From: Bryopsis sp. KO-2023 | Lineage: Eukaryota; Chlorophyta; Ulvophyceae; Bryopsidales; Bryopsidaceae | Reading direction: 5' to 3' | Assembly: GCA_030272585.1 (NCBI GenBank) | Contig: BSYQ01000001.1 | Span: 6,076,001-6,140,000 of the forward strand | DNA length: 64,000 bases | Shown here: positions 48,257 to 59,700 of the stretch, piece after piece | Layout of the letters: each line of letters starts with the position of its first letter | How positions within the stretch are numbered: position 1 is the stretch's first letter | Translations under genes and position numbers: made by a program | The notes under the pieces: model-generated | What the model was told of the DNA's origin: nothing | The model's input: only the letters and a program-made list of their open reading frames with translations | The model's database searches: none

Positions 48257-48882
48257 AATGGAAATGGAAGACGACGATTCGCAGACGTCGGCTGCCTCCG
48301 AATGGATAACGACGACGCAAGATATTTTTGCGTCTTATGCGACGATGGATTCAGAAGTGAGATTTGCATGGTTGAGGGCCCAACTTGAGGTGAGACGCGC
48401 GCGAAATTTATTCATCCCAATTAATTGAGCGATTTCGAAAGGGTACATTCTCTTGCACTGGAGGAATTTCTTGAATGAGGATTCCGAATGTTATTCATTT
48501 TGAATGTATGGTTTGCCACCTTATCAACCAATCGTACCTGTTTCGGTGTCAAACGGGCATTCTTCGTTTTGCATTAGAGTTTGGCATGTATACGCCTGTG
48601 TGCATTTTTTTCATCTGTATATTTTTTTTCCCCAGGACTGTTGGCAGTAGACAATACCAACTGGATTTTTATTTTTTTTTAATGTAGGATATTCATGATA
48701 TTTCTTCGGACGGTGAAACCACAACGGACAAAACCCCCTCGCAGCGTAATTCCCCTGATACCAACAAAAGCAAAAACGAAAGCGAAAACTCGGCTGTGAA
48801 GCTCGAATCAAAAACTCATAAACTTAGGAACCAGGAGCTGGTCTCCACTGTTAGAATACGTGAATCTCAAAATCAAGCTTAA
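48257..48882 (+). CDS. Small acidic/polar hypothetical protein, two coding exons
   Basis: ATG 48257 (MEMEDDDSQTSAASEWITTTQ) runs to CAACTTGAG|GTGAGA (about 48389). A phase-0 acceptor TTTAATGTAG (about 48687) resumes DIHDISSDGETTTDKTPSQR to TAA 48880-48882: about 108 residues, acidic N-terminus and Ser/Asn/Lys-rich C-terminus, probably disordered. WLRAQLE suggests a short helix in the middle. I recognise no family. The splice signals and open phase support a real gene, but the mRNA is unproven. Confidence 0.42.
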
Positions 48883-50341
48883 GGGAAAAAAATATATATT
48901 TTTACAGAGAGAGAAAAAAGGAAAAGCGCAAAACCAAGGGGAAAAAAAAGTGAAATAAATTCCTTCCGAGGAGGAGAGATAAAAAAAGAAAAAACTACAC
49001 AATTTATGTTTTTTGGGCTTGTTTTTTGTTTTCCCTTTTGCTTTTTCCTGTTTTTTTTGGGAAATGCTACTATTTGGATTGCTTGTCTTTGGGATTGTAC
49101 GACCTGATGTGCCAAATTAATACAAAAAGAAAAAGAGAGAGGGGAATTGGGAATTTGGGTCAATTAATTTCCCCCAGGATTGTAAAACAAAACAAAACAA
49201 AAAAAGAGAGAGCGAATTATTATTGGAAGTTACAAAAAAAAAAAAAACTGAGCAAACCAGAAGCAAGGGAAAAAATTTTTATAGATTTTTGGAAAGAAAG
49301 CAGAGGGCTAGGCTTGTTGGTGGTGCTTACAGGTGGGATGGGGTGTTATTGGGAAAAGTTCTATCTGGGGTGATAAGTAAGTGGAAGGGAGGGGAAAGAA
49401 AAAGGGAAAGAAAAAGGGAAGGAATTTATGCCCCTCTGTGTTTGTGCGTGTGTGTTTTTGAGGACGAATGAACGAAAACTCCTTTTGAGAAGAAATACAC
49501 TGTTTTTGGTCGGGCATGATGGCTGTTTTCGGCGTTTCGGAGTGTAACGTATAGAAAAAAGAGGTGCGAAGCTTGTCACATCGCCCTCACTGGCAGATCT
49601 TGTTTTCGTGCATTTCTCATTTCATTGGGATTATTTATTTATTTCCAGTTCTCTCTTTAGTAAGCTTACTGAAGCTTCACAAGGAAAAACAGATAAAAGG
49701 GGGTTGGGAGGTGTTGAAAGGGTGATAACCAGCAGCTGGCGATATCTGATTTGTCATGATGGATTTGCACCCACTAGTTTTGCCACATGGAGATTCGTCA
49801 AAGAAATACTTTGGTGGATAACCCACCAGATGTACAAACTGAATCACCGACAGTGTGTACAGAAAACAACTGTGTTCAGTTTCCTGTTTTTTGTTTGTTT
49901 TTATTGCAACACCTTTTCACACAGCTTTTCGTGGATAGAATTTGCTTACACCCGATTCCGTCAAATAAGTACTCACCATTTTCTACAACCCACCCAATCC
50001 CTAGCTGTGATTCATCGCCTGTTTTTTTCCTTCTTTTTTTTTTCCTCTCTTCACAGACTCCCTGCAGAGAGCTTCAACTTCGATCACAAACACAGTACGC
50101 ACTCCGCATGCACTACCCCCGCCCCCCCGCCCCCGAAAATATACCAAAGAGAAAAAACTGTACTCCCCAGAAGTAAAAAGTCATTAGTCACAGACACTAG
50201 AGAAAATCAAAAGAGTTCACTTCCCACCCCTCCCCCCTTCCACTTTAAAAAACCGCAACCCACGAAAAACCCAAAGACTCCCCCGCTTGCACATAAAAAA
50301 AACAACCTAGGAATATACACACTAGATGTAAGACACATCTA
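48883..50341. other. Spacer 3' of the small gene and of HPAT (convergent)
   Basis: About 1.5 kb between converging genes. It contains pyrimidine/purine tracts, a tandem GAAAAAGGGAAAGAAAAAGGGAA stretch near 49395 and no recognisable exon. Confidence 0.45.
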
Positions 50342-53300
50342 TTAACAAGGAGCCACCACTCCCGTTTTGGTGTATTCTTCCCAACAAGGGATGTTATCTA
50401 TGGCGTCGTTGAACGCGGCCATCAGCGCCCGAACCAGATCATTGTTCATCTTTTCGGGGATGCCGGTGATTCTCGTGAGGGGGGTGTTGGCAAAAACTCG
50501 TTTGTCGAACCTCCATTCGCCAAACTTTCCGGGCATGAAATCTCCGTTCAAAGCGAAATCCATTCCGTAAGTGTAGTGAATGAGGTAGAAGGGTGTTGTC
50601 GATGTGACGTTGAGGGCGTCATCCCAAGGAGGCTGGCCCATCATGTTTGGAACCATTGTCATGTTTTTCAATCCCAAATTGAAGGCTGTCAGTGAGAAGG
50701 CGTACATTTCTTGAACCCATCCCCATTCCTGTGATGGAAAACACACGCACGTAAAACACATGAGCCTTTAGATATTATTTCTTATAATATCCTCCTACAT
50801 ACGCCCACGCCAAGGAAAATTATATAGATAGAACAGTTCACCTTGTGGGCTTCTTCATCATGGTAAATTTTCAGGGTCAAATCCAGCCAAGGCTGAGCCA
50901 TTCGTTTCATATCGTCGAATCTCAGCATGGTGGGTGCATTTCCAATGGGATATATTTGGTCATCCAATTCATATTTTGTCATTGGCCTCAACATCCTTGC
51001 GATGATGGCAGCATTTAACGGCCTGGCGGGCTCGATATAAAAGAACGGATAAGCCGCTGATGGAAAAATCCAGGGGGAAGGGGGGTAAACACAAAACAGA
51101 ATCAATCGACTGAAAAGTACAAAGTGGCTGAAAACGAGGTTATGCAGCAAAAAGTGTATATATATCGAAATACTGTTGGAAGATGTGGGTTTGAGAAACA
51201 GTGTTCTTTCCTTGATTCCCCAAGAAAGATAGTACTTCTGTGAAAATATTTCTTCAGGTTTTTCTATGACTGTGTGCAAATGTTCGTACAGCCAAAAACA
51301 CATTCAGTTATTTTGAGCGATGTGTGCCTGCACCCGTCAAAACACCAGCACTCAACCTAGCAGATGAAGCGACAGATGTATCATCTTTTCCCTAATCAAT
51401 TGGTTTTTTTTTCAATTGTTTTTTTTTTCTTCCGACCAATGTTCGGTTGACTTTCATTGTGTAGCTACCTGGATTCTCCCCCCTCATGAAGTTGGGCATA
51501 GGCTTCCGAAACACGTGATCAGGCTCGGACATCAGAATGTACTTCTCTGTGATGTTGGCTGCCTTCACCCATTGAGTGAATGCATAAGGTCGATTGATCA
51601 CAATGTACCTTCAATGTACAACAGCCAATATGGGAAAAAAAATTAACATTTGTTTTTTTGGGGGTAAAACGATCATGAATTCATTCCCAAATGACCTCAA
51701 TCTATGTTCCGCATATGGAGCCTTAAATATGTAAACAGAGTTGCACCCCTGAGTGGAGTGAATTTGGTAAATTCCAATTAATCGTATCGATGCACCTTGA
51801 CATATTGGATGAAATTTTTGAGCACTCATCGCTTTGCCATGTTGAGTGCGGTCCTATGAAGTCCGACAGAAAGCCATTTGAAACTACAAATGGCACCAAA
51901 GATCATTTTTTTGCGACATCTCTTGAAACAAATACGTGTGCGTACAAATACATATATATATAGAGAGAGAGAGAGAGAGGAGACACGACAGGGGAAAAAA
52001 AAACCCTCGAAATCGAATCAAATCGCTCTTCAAACTAAGACGAGAGAAACTCACCCTCTTTTTCCGTTTTTGATCATATCATGGGGCAATTCGTCAGAAA
52101 CGAAGGTTGGAATTTCATCCATCAAGTCATCAGGCTTTCCGGAATGCAGTATTCTGGTGAATCCACCCATATCGCACGGTCCCGCCGCTTCGCATTCTGC
52201 TTTAATCTTTTTGTACCTGTTTTTTCAATTTCGATGAAAACATCAAGAGTCACAAACACAAATTTCTCTTCACCACATTACAATGGAGATAATTATGGAC
52301 GTAGATGTAGATTCAATTTAATTTTATTTTATTTTTCTTTTTTCATGTCATGGCATTTGCACGATTGAAATTTGAGAATATCGCAAATTGCATATTGGAA
52401 TTGGATGACTTCTTCTTTCAACCCACTCGAAAAATAAAAAGAGATTTGTCTGTTTTTTTGGCTGTGTATTTGTCGAAAAAATGCATAAATTTCTTTTACT
52501 GACCAGTAGTAATGAATGCGAGCTTGCCAATGAACTGCTGAGCCTTGGGCTGTGGTGACAACATGATATTTCCTGTCGTTTTCTGGAGTCGACTAGAATG
52601 CACAACACACAGGCATATTCCCTCATTTATTTTTTCTTGCATTGATTTCCCCTAAGAAGTTGCAAAATCTTATCTACTCAAGACATTTCATGATGAGTGG
52701 TCAACGCAAGCTTCTCTTTTAACACATAAAGATAAATTAAAAAAAAGAAAATTCAAACATGTAAATAAAAATATATGGTCATGTGAATGTATATCTTGCT
52801 CATTTTTACCATCCATGTTTTTTATGGTGCTGACCTCAAATAATAAAAATAAATATATTTTCAAAACGGAAACAAAGCCTTGCCACACCTGCATCCCTTG
52901 CTCAACGACTGTTTCATAAATGGAGCGCGAGTTCACCAGCCCAGCAGTGAAAATTACTTTGGGGCCGCGATTTGGCCTTGTATATTCAGCATGGAGCTAG
53001 CAAATCAAAAAAAAGAAAACCCATCAAAACCTAAAGCCAGTGTTCCCTGGTGGAAAACGAATTAAAAACTATTTGAAACAAAACAACACTGATTGAAGGG
53101 TCGGTGGAAAAGGAAGCCAGCCAAATCGGCAAGTAAGGATAAAACCCCAGGAAAAACTTGCACAGAAAAATCAAAGCTTGTGGTTGTGTCATGGCTTCTT
53201 GACCCCCTCTGTTTTTTTGTTGCTTTCGATTCCATGGGAGCTTACCAAATGTTTAATCCAGCAGTCTTTGTACTGCGACCCGCATGCCTCCTCGTCGCCA

Positions 53301-54588
53301 CAATACACCCACACTGCAAAACAAGCGAGGCCGAAAAAATTTCAGAGGCATTGCTGGAACTAGCCAATCCATATCCAGAAAGTAATGCGCAAATATCTCA
53401 AATCTTGTTTTTTGGAAAGGCAGGAGGCAAACTGAATGGTCTTTGAATGTAAGGGGTTCACACATACGATTGCAACCCAGTTCGCCTTCCTTGGGCTTGT
53501 AGTTGAGACATTGTGCACAACAATCGCCAGCTGATTCTTTTTTATTGCCATATCCCCACACCAATGCATCTCCAACGAAGCTATGCAAGAACAAACACAC
53601 AAGATTGACTTTTCATGTTGCTAGTATTTCATTTACTGAGTGGATGCAACTCTTCAAGCACAGGTAAAGATATGCAGGTTTCAAAAAGGATCACAATCCG
53701 GAGCCTTCTGTGCACTGGCTATTATTATCAATTGCTTTTAGCTTCCCCAGTGACTGGAGGTCTGACATACACAACTGGAACAGTTGAGACCCAATTGATA
53801 TTTTCAGAACTCACTCTGTATGTGGCAACATAAGACATTGGCCATCCATGACAGTGTTGGCCTCATCTTCTGGGCTCTGCACGTATTCTGGGGCACCTGC
53901 AGCACCTGAAATTCGTTGCATACCACACAGTTGTCTCAAACATTGACTTGGTTCAATATTTTTTGCCACAAAAACGCAGGCTTGTTAGGATACAAGGAGC
54001 GCTGATTGACATTGTCGCACCAGCAACAAGCTATTCCCAGAACAAGTTATCCAGTATCTGGGACTGTATCAGTTGAGAAAATGCACCAAAGAAGTGCACT
54101 GGTATGGAAAACCGAGCGTTGCTGGACATTGATAGAACAAAGTGGCAGATTCCCAGGGAATCTCACGAGGAGACGCGCGCCCAGCGAACCGTCCCTTATG
54201 TGGAGCTTGACTTTCAATCCTTTGTGGTATCAAAAGAGTTGAGACAAGCGATCGATTTTACTTGCACACCTGTGTCTCCAGCGAGTGCTGACGTTCCCTC
54301 GAAGTGCTTGAGGTATTTTTTAAATAGTGCTCCCTTGGGTCGGTTTCCTCCTTGCGATAACTGCTCCACATGCTCGAGCGCCAATTCCGCGACTGCCTGC
54401 CAGCCTTTCGTCTGTAGTGGAACCCCTTCGTCCAAATTTACATTCCTGCGGCCGTGTCTCTCAACCATGTGGCTGAGACTGCGCAAGGATATGTAGGTCA
54501 CCCCGCAAGTGATAACGATCAACAAGCACAACATGGGATGCCTCTGGAGCGGCGTGTTCCGCGTCAGGCGAGACGCCTGCCTCATCAT
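50342..54588 (-). CDS. HPAT: Hydroxyproline O-arabinosyltransferase (HPAT-type) with PAN-like module
   Basis: Golgi type II enzyme that adds arabinose to hydroxyproline of secreted proteins. ATG 54588 (MMRQASRLTRN) precedes one membrane span (MLCLLIVITCGVTYISL, about 54490-54540). Exons near 53870, 53560 and 53300 give MDGQCLMLPHTD, FVGDALVWGYGNK, CCAQCLN...GCN and LWVYCGDEEACG..YKDCWIKH, the cysteine pattern of a PAN/Apple module. Then YHVVTTAQGSAVHWQARIHYYW (about 52510-52580), GGFTRILHSGKPDDLMDEIPTFV (52090-52170), NRPYAFTQWVKAA and YILMSEPDHVFRKP (51490-51600), PARPLNAAIIARMLRP and PIGNAPTMLRF (50930-51030), and a last exon to TAA 50342-50344. The EPDH segment holds the metal-binding DxD-like site. 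Plant HPATs match this order but lack the cysteine module as far as I know. It is divergent from NBP35. Confidence 0.85.
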
Positions 54589-55087
54589 GTTGCCGCGCTT
54601 CCGTATCTTTGCGCTCCTCTCTGAAACTCCAGCCCTTCGACGCTTGCTCACCTTGTGGTCCAACTTAGCGCGCCCGAGAGATATGTGGGCTACATTCTAT
54701 TGGGTCGTAGTGCTTGACCATTACGTCATTGATCTATTTTAAGCGTGGGGACGTGCGCGGAACACGCCACAAGAACCATTTTTTGCCACAAAAACGCTCT
54801 GAATTCTACAGAGCACTGGGAGAGACCCTCGCGCATCAACACCATCGAAGGTAGGATCCATGGGCTCGCGCGAATTGTTGCTATTTCATATTTTTCGACC
54901 AGAGGGAGGACATACCACGATTGTAGTTCTTGCACCTCAAAAACTAATAGAAGAAATTTTGGATCTGGTGTGCAGGATTGACTGAATCCAGCTGAAACAC
55001 TGAGAGCTGCTTTCAACATAGTTCAATTTCCTCTGCTCGATTTACCCTGGTGGGTCCACTGCTGGCTTTGGATAATCAATAGTGATC
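54589..55087. promoter_or_regulatory. Divergent intergenic region of HPAT and NBP35
   Basis: About 500 bp between opposite start codons. It contains TTACGTCAT (54721-54729; bZIP-type core) and a 20-bp sequence (54778-54797) that also occurs exactly at 53958-53977 inside an HPAT intron. An acceptor-like AATCAATAG precedes the NBP35 ATG, so a 5' UTR intron is possible. Confidence 0.4.
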
Positions 55088-56158
55088 ATGAGTGCCAACG
55101 GAGCCTCGGCCGAAGTCCCAGCCGATGCAAATGAAAACTGCCCTGGAACCAACGACGACAATGCTGGCAAAGCAGCTGCATGTGAGGGATGCCCGAATCA
55201 ATCGGTTTGTGCAACAGCCCCCAAAGGGCCCGATCCTGATCTGCAAGCCATTGCAGACAGAATGGCGACCATTTCGCACAAGGTGCTGGTTTTATCTGGA
55301 AAAGGGGGGGTCGGGAAGAGTACCGTTGCCTCCCAGCTAGCGCTCTCCTTGGCAAGGGATGGACATGATGTGGGGCTGCTGGATATCGATATTTGTGGCC
55401 CTTCGCTGCCAAAAATGATGGGATTGGAAGGGGAGGAGGTGCACCAGAGCGGATCAGGCTGGTCGCCTGTGTATGTGGAGGATAATCTAGGGGTGATGTC
55501 GATTGGGTTCATGCTGTCAAACCCTGACGATGCGGTTATCTGGCGGGGTCCCCGAAAGAACTCGCTGATCAAGAGTTTCATGAAGGACGTGAATTGGGGG
55601 ACGATCGATTATCTGATCATAGATGCTCCGCCAGGGACATCGGATGAACACATTTCGATAGCGCAGTATTTGACAGCATCCGGTGTGGATGGGGCTGTGA
55701 TGGTATCCACACCACAGGAGGTTTCCATAATCGATGTCAGAAAGGAAGTGAATTTTTGCCGGAAGGTGGGGGTGCCGATCCTGGGACTGGTGGAGAACAT
55801 GAGTGGGCTGAATGAGCCAGCAAAAGCTGTGAAGTTTGTGGATGGATCGGGGAAAATTGACGTGGATGTGACAGAAAAGGTTCTGAAAGCTCTCGAAGGG
55901 GTGGTCCCGGATGTCGGAAATCTGTTCGTTCGCTCGGAGGTGTATCATGCGGGCAAGGGGGGAGTGGAGAAGATGGCTAAAGACATGAACGTGCCGTTCT
56001 TTGGAAGGATTCCCCTCGATCCTTTGATGAGCAAAGCTTCTGAAGGGGGAGAGAGCATCATGGACTGCGCCCCTGAGTGTTGTAGTGCCAAAGCTTTCCA
56101 AGGGATCGTCGGGAAAGTCGTAGAGTCCATTAAAGGGAAGGCAAATGGAGGGGGGTGA
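55088..56158 (+). CDS. NBP35: Cytosolic Fe-S cluster assembly P-loop ATPase NBP35 (NUBP1)
   Basis: Scaffold ATPase of cytosolic iron-sulphur assembly. One uninterrupted exon of 356 codons (ATG 55088, stop TGA 56156-56158), unusual here. The N-terminal 4Fe-4S motif is C18, C32, C35, C41 (CX13CX2CX5C). P-loop GKGGVGKST is at residues 71-79; GLLDIDICGPSLP and IDAPPGTSDEH follow. After VENMSGL the usual C-terminal CPXC bridging motif is missing (NEPAKAVKF instead), as in plant NBP35, which is known to work without CFD1. Late cysteines CAPECC near residue 330 could partly substitute; that is speculation. Confidence 0.95.
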   Translation: MSANGASAEVPADANENCPGTNDDNAGKAAACEGCPNQSVCATAPKGPDPDLQAIADRMATISHKVLVLSGKGGVGKSTVASQLALSLARDGHDVGLLDIDICGPSLPKMMGLEGEEVHQSGSGWSPVYVEDNLGVMSIGFMLSNPDDAVIWRGPRKNSLIKSFMKDVNWGTIDYLIIDAPPGTSDEHISIAQYLTASGVDGAVMVSTPQEVSIIDVRKEVNFCRKVGVPILGLVENMSGLNEPAKAVKFVDGSGKIDVDVTEKVLKALEGVVPDVGNLFVRSEVYHAGKGGVEKMAKDMNVPFFGRIPLDPLMSKASEGGESIMDCAPECCSAKAFQGIVGKVVESIKGKANGGG

Positions 56159-56734
56159 TTGTAAAGCACATGACGAAAAGGATGTTGCAAGCGGGACTGG
56201 CGGTTTTGTTTTTGTGTTTTGATTTAGCTTAGGGAAATACACGACGATGATGAATGTTTGTCTTGTGTGGAAATCAATTGACAGCGTTCTAGATTTGTAA
56301 AATGGATGGGGCAGGCTGGATCTTGGCCAAACGCGATTTCATGTTATTTCTTTTTTGAACTCCCACGCTCCTGGACTGCTTGGAGAACTTCACTTCCCCC
56401 CAAAAAAAATCAACCGGAGTTCCACTTCCGAACAGCATCGCAATTACTTGCTGAGCAACTGGTCTGGATGTCTGACTTGGAAAAGAAAACAAGAGTTAAA
56501 AAAAAACCTGGATAATTCCAGCAACTGAGCACATAACAACCCTGCATCCCATCAGATCACCACAGACTTTTTAACAAAGCAGATCATACATAATTACAAC
56601 CCTCAGAAAAAACAGAACATTGACATGTCGCGCGCAAAACTCCACAACATTTGAGATGGTGGTGTGGAGCGTGGTTTCATCACCAGAAAGGAGGAAGCCA
56701 CGGGCTCGGATCAACAAAGCGAAACCATCCGCAC
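56159..56734. other. Spacer between NBP35 and ARP5
   Basis: About 580 bp; 3' flank of NBP35 and promoter of ARP5. A C6-A8 junction occurs near 56396. No exon recognised. Confidence 0.45.
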
Positions 56735-59700
56735 ATGATGGCGGCTGATATCGAACGGACGGAGGTACCCCTTGTGGACTTCGTCGTTCCAGGTCTCTGC
56801 AACCACCCATTGTTTACCACACACAAAAAAAAGAAACCTAGAAAAAAGTTTTGTCATGACATGCCACTTCAATCCTTCCAATCCCATTCCCAGTCTAATT
56901 TGAGGACCTTTCCCTCGACATGTTTGTTTTCTCTTCTTGGATCCAGCTCAAGATCTGGTGGTTCTTGATTGGTTGATTTTATCATATACATCCATTTGAT
57001 CTGTGGACTAATTTTTTACCAGCAGGTTTTGACCGGCCGAAACGCTTGCACTATGATGCTACTCTGGCAGAAAGAGCTTTGGTTCTGGACAATGGATCGT
57101 ATCGCTTTCGAGCAGGGTAGGTTGCCCATCCAAACACCAACCCCACTTCTGGCCAGATTCACTCCCAGTGACTAACTCCTGCATTTTCACATTGAAAAAA
57201 CTGCCTCCAACAACAAAAGAAATGTGAACTATGTTCCTTCTATATTTTCAGGTGGTCTGGAGAAGATCGACCTCGCTTGGAATTCTCAAACCAAATCATC
57301 AGGCCTAGATCTCGATGGACGAACGAATTAATGACTGTGGTGGGGGACATCGGTGGTGGTGTGAAAGGATTCGATTTTGGCAGGGCATCCGCTCGAAATG
57401 CCTTCGATGGAAATGTGGTCGTGAACTTCGAGACGCAAGAAGTGGTGCTGGATTATGTCTTCGATCGATTGGCCTTGCCAGGTGGGGGGTTGATAAAAAC
57501 AAGGAATTCATGCCAATGCATGTTCCGATATTCCCTTTGTTTATGTTAAGATGCTATCCTTTTTTGAAAAGAAAGTCGATTGCTCATTTTTCTGATCGCA
57601 GGCGACGGAGGTGTGGTCCATCCAGTCATAATGACAGAACCTTGTTTGAATCCATCCTACAGCCGGGCTCAAATGGCAGAGCTGCTGTTCGAGGCATACG
57701 AAGTTCCGGCTGTCCATTTTGCTGCTGATTCTCCTTGTGCATACGCCTTCAATCGGAAAATTGGGAGGTGTGGGCCGACTGGGTTGCTGCTGGGATCTGG
57801 CCATTCGGCCACCCATGTTGTTCCAATCGTGGATGGCGAGCCATATTTCCAAGCATCGAGGAGGATGAAACCTTGCGGTAAGATTGCAATGTTGAGATAA
57901 GGCGGCAGAGACTCAGGGCTTCTGAAAATAGGGAGTGTTGGTGAATCTCCTGGTTACCTGACGTGTTCCCTCCCCCCCCCAAAAAAAACAAAAATCTGTT
58001 GAAAGGATCAAAATGGTCAGGGGAATGGTGAAGTTCTGAAAAATCTTTCTTATGCAGCGAAGAATCGGTGGATCGGGGTTTTCGGAAGGTTCGATTTTTT
58101 CCATGCAGAAATGTCGCTGTGTTGCTTGTACAGGTGCCATCGCTACAGATCTGTTGTGCCGTCATCTGCAATTGGCATATCCTCAACACAATGGAATCCT
58201 GACAGCCACAAATGCATCGCTCATTAAACAAGACTACACGTATTGCTCCGAAAACTACTCCCAAGATCTTAAGAAAATTCAAACGGGAGGGGCTCTGGCA
58301 GGTGGGGTTCCGATGTTTTTTTGTTGAAGGGTTTTTCATGACTGCATTGTGAATGCGATCAGGCATTGGCTAAAATAATCAATTGTGTGGTTAGTTTTTT
58401 CATCTGTTTTTTTTTTGGATGGGGGGTCAGCATCAAAAAAAAAAAGTTGATCTTGCCCCATTTATTGATTTTTCTGTCTTTTTTGTTTCTTTTTTCAACC
58501 AGCAGGAGGTCATGCTTTACGGGTGCAGTTGCCGTTTCATCCCGTGGATAGCCCCTCTGAAAAAGAAATGGCATTGGCGGCGGCGGAAAAAGCTGCCAAA
58601 ATGGAGGGGCAAAGGAGGCGCCTCAGAGAAATGACAGAAAAAAGGAAGTTGAAACAAATCCAGGAGAAAGAAGAGGTTCTAGAATACTGGAGGAATGTTG
58701 CTAATCAGGTAGCTGCTCGACCAATCATCGTCCTAATATTTATGATTTTATTTTTCTGCCGACAGGCCAAGTGTTTTTCTATGAATAGTTTTGCCAATTT
58801 CTTTTTCTAAAAATGAAAGGGCAAAAATCCAAGTTGAAAGCCCCATGCAGTTGTTTTACTTTTTTCTGTCTTGCAGGCATCCATGTGTCAGTCATACGAT
58901 GCGGTGGAGTCCCTTCTGCAGCAAACTGGTCTGAGCGACATTCGCGACATCCATAAAAGGATCGAAGAGGTGGAATTTGCAATCAAGCGGCTCAAGGGAA
59001 AGAATGTGGATGGGTCAAAACTGGAACACTGTACTTCCGTGGAGCCTGTGGATCCATCCGGACGAAAACCCAAGAGAGACCTCGAAGAGGTGCACAATAA
59101 TCAAGGCTTATCTTTTTTTATATATTTCTTCTCCAGAATGCATCACGATGATTGATTTTAGATAGTCCATCATTTTCATTTCCACATAGTGTATTGTCAT
59201 CCTCCTGTTTTTCCTGCAGCAAGTGGTTTTTGTGGAATTAATTCACTGGGCTTTGCTGTACAGGATGAAGTGTGCAGGGTGAGACGGTGCGAATCAGGAT
59301 GCAGATTTCATGTGTTTCGTATTTAGGTTTCATCTTGTTTGGTCTAAAAATACTTGTTTCGGAATCAATGAGGAAGTCTGATTGACTGGAGGTGACCCCT
59401 TTTGTCCAGGATGAGATAAGGAAACAAGAACTGCTGGAATTCGATCGTGACGGCGACATCTACATCGAGACTCTGAAACAGCGCCACAAGGAATGCGCTG
59501 AGAGACTGGAGTCCAGGTCTCATTCAAACATCCATTACTAACTTGCACTTTTTCTTACATTTTGACAGATCGAATTCTCTCCATGTAGTGCCTGTTTGAT
59601 TAGTAAACCAAACATGATCATCCCTCCAAATTTGAATCCAACCAGTTGCATTCTGTACGCTTTTTTACTTTTGATCCTGTGCTGCTGTCTGAAAATCCAG

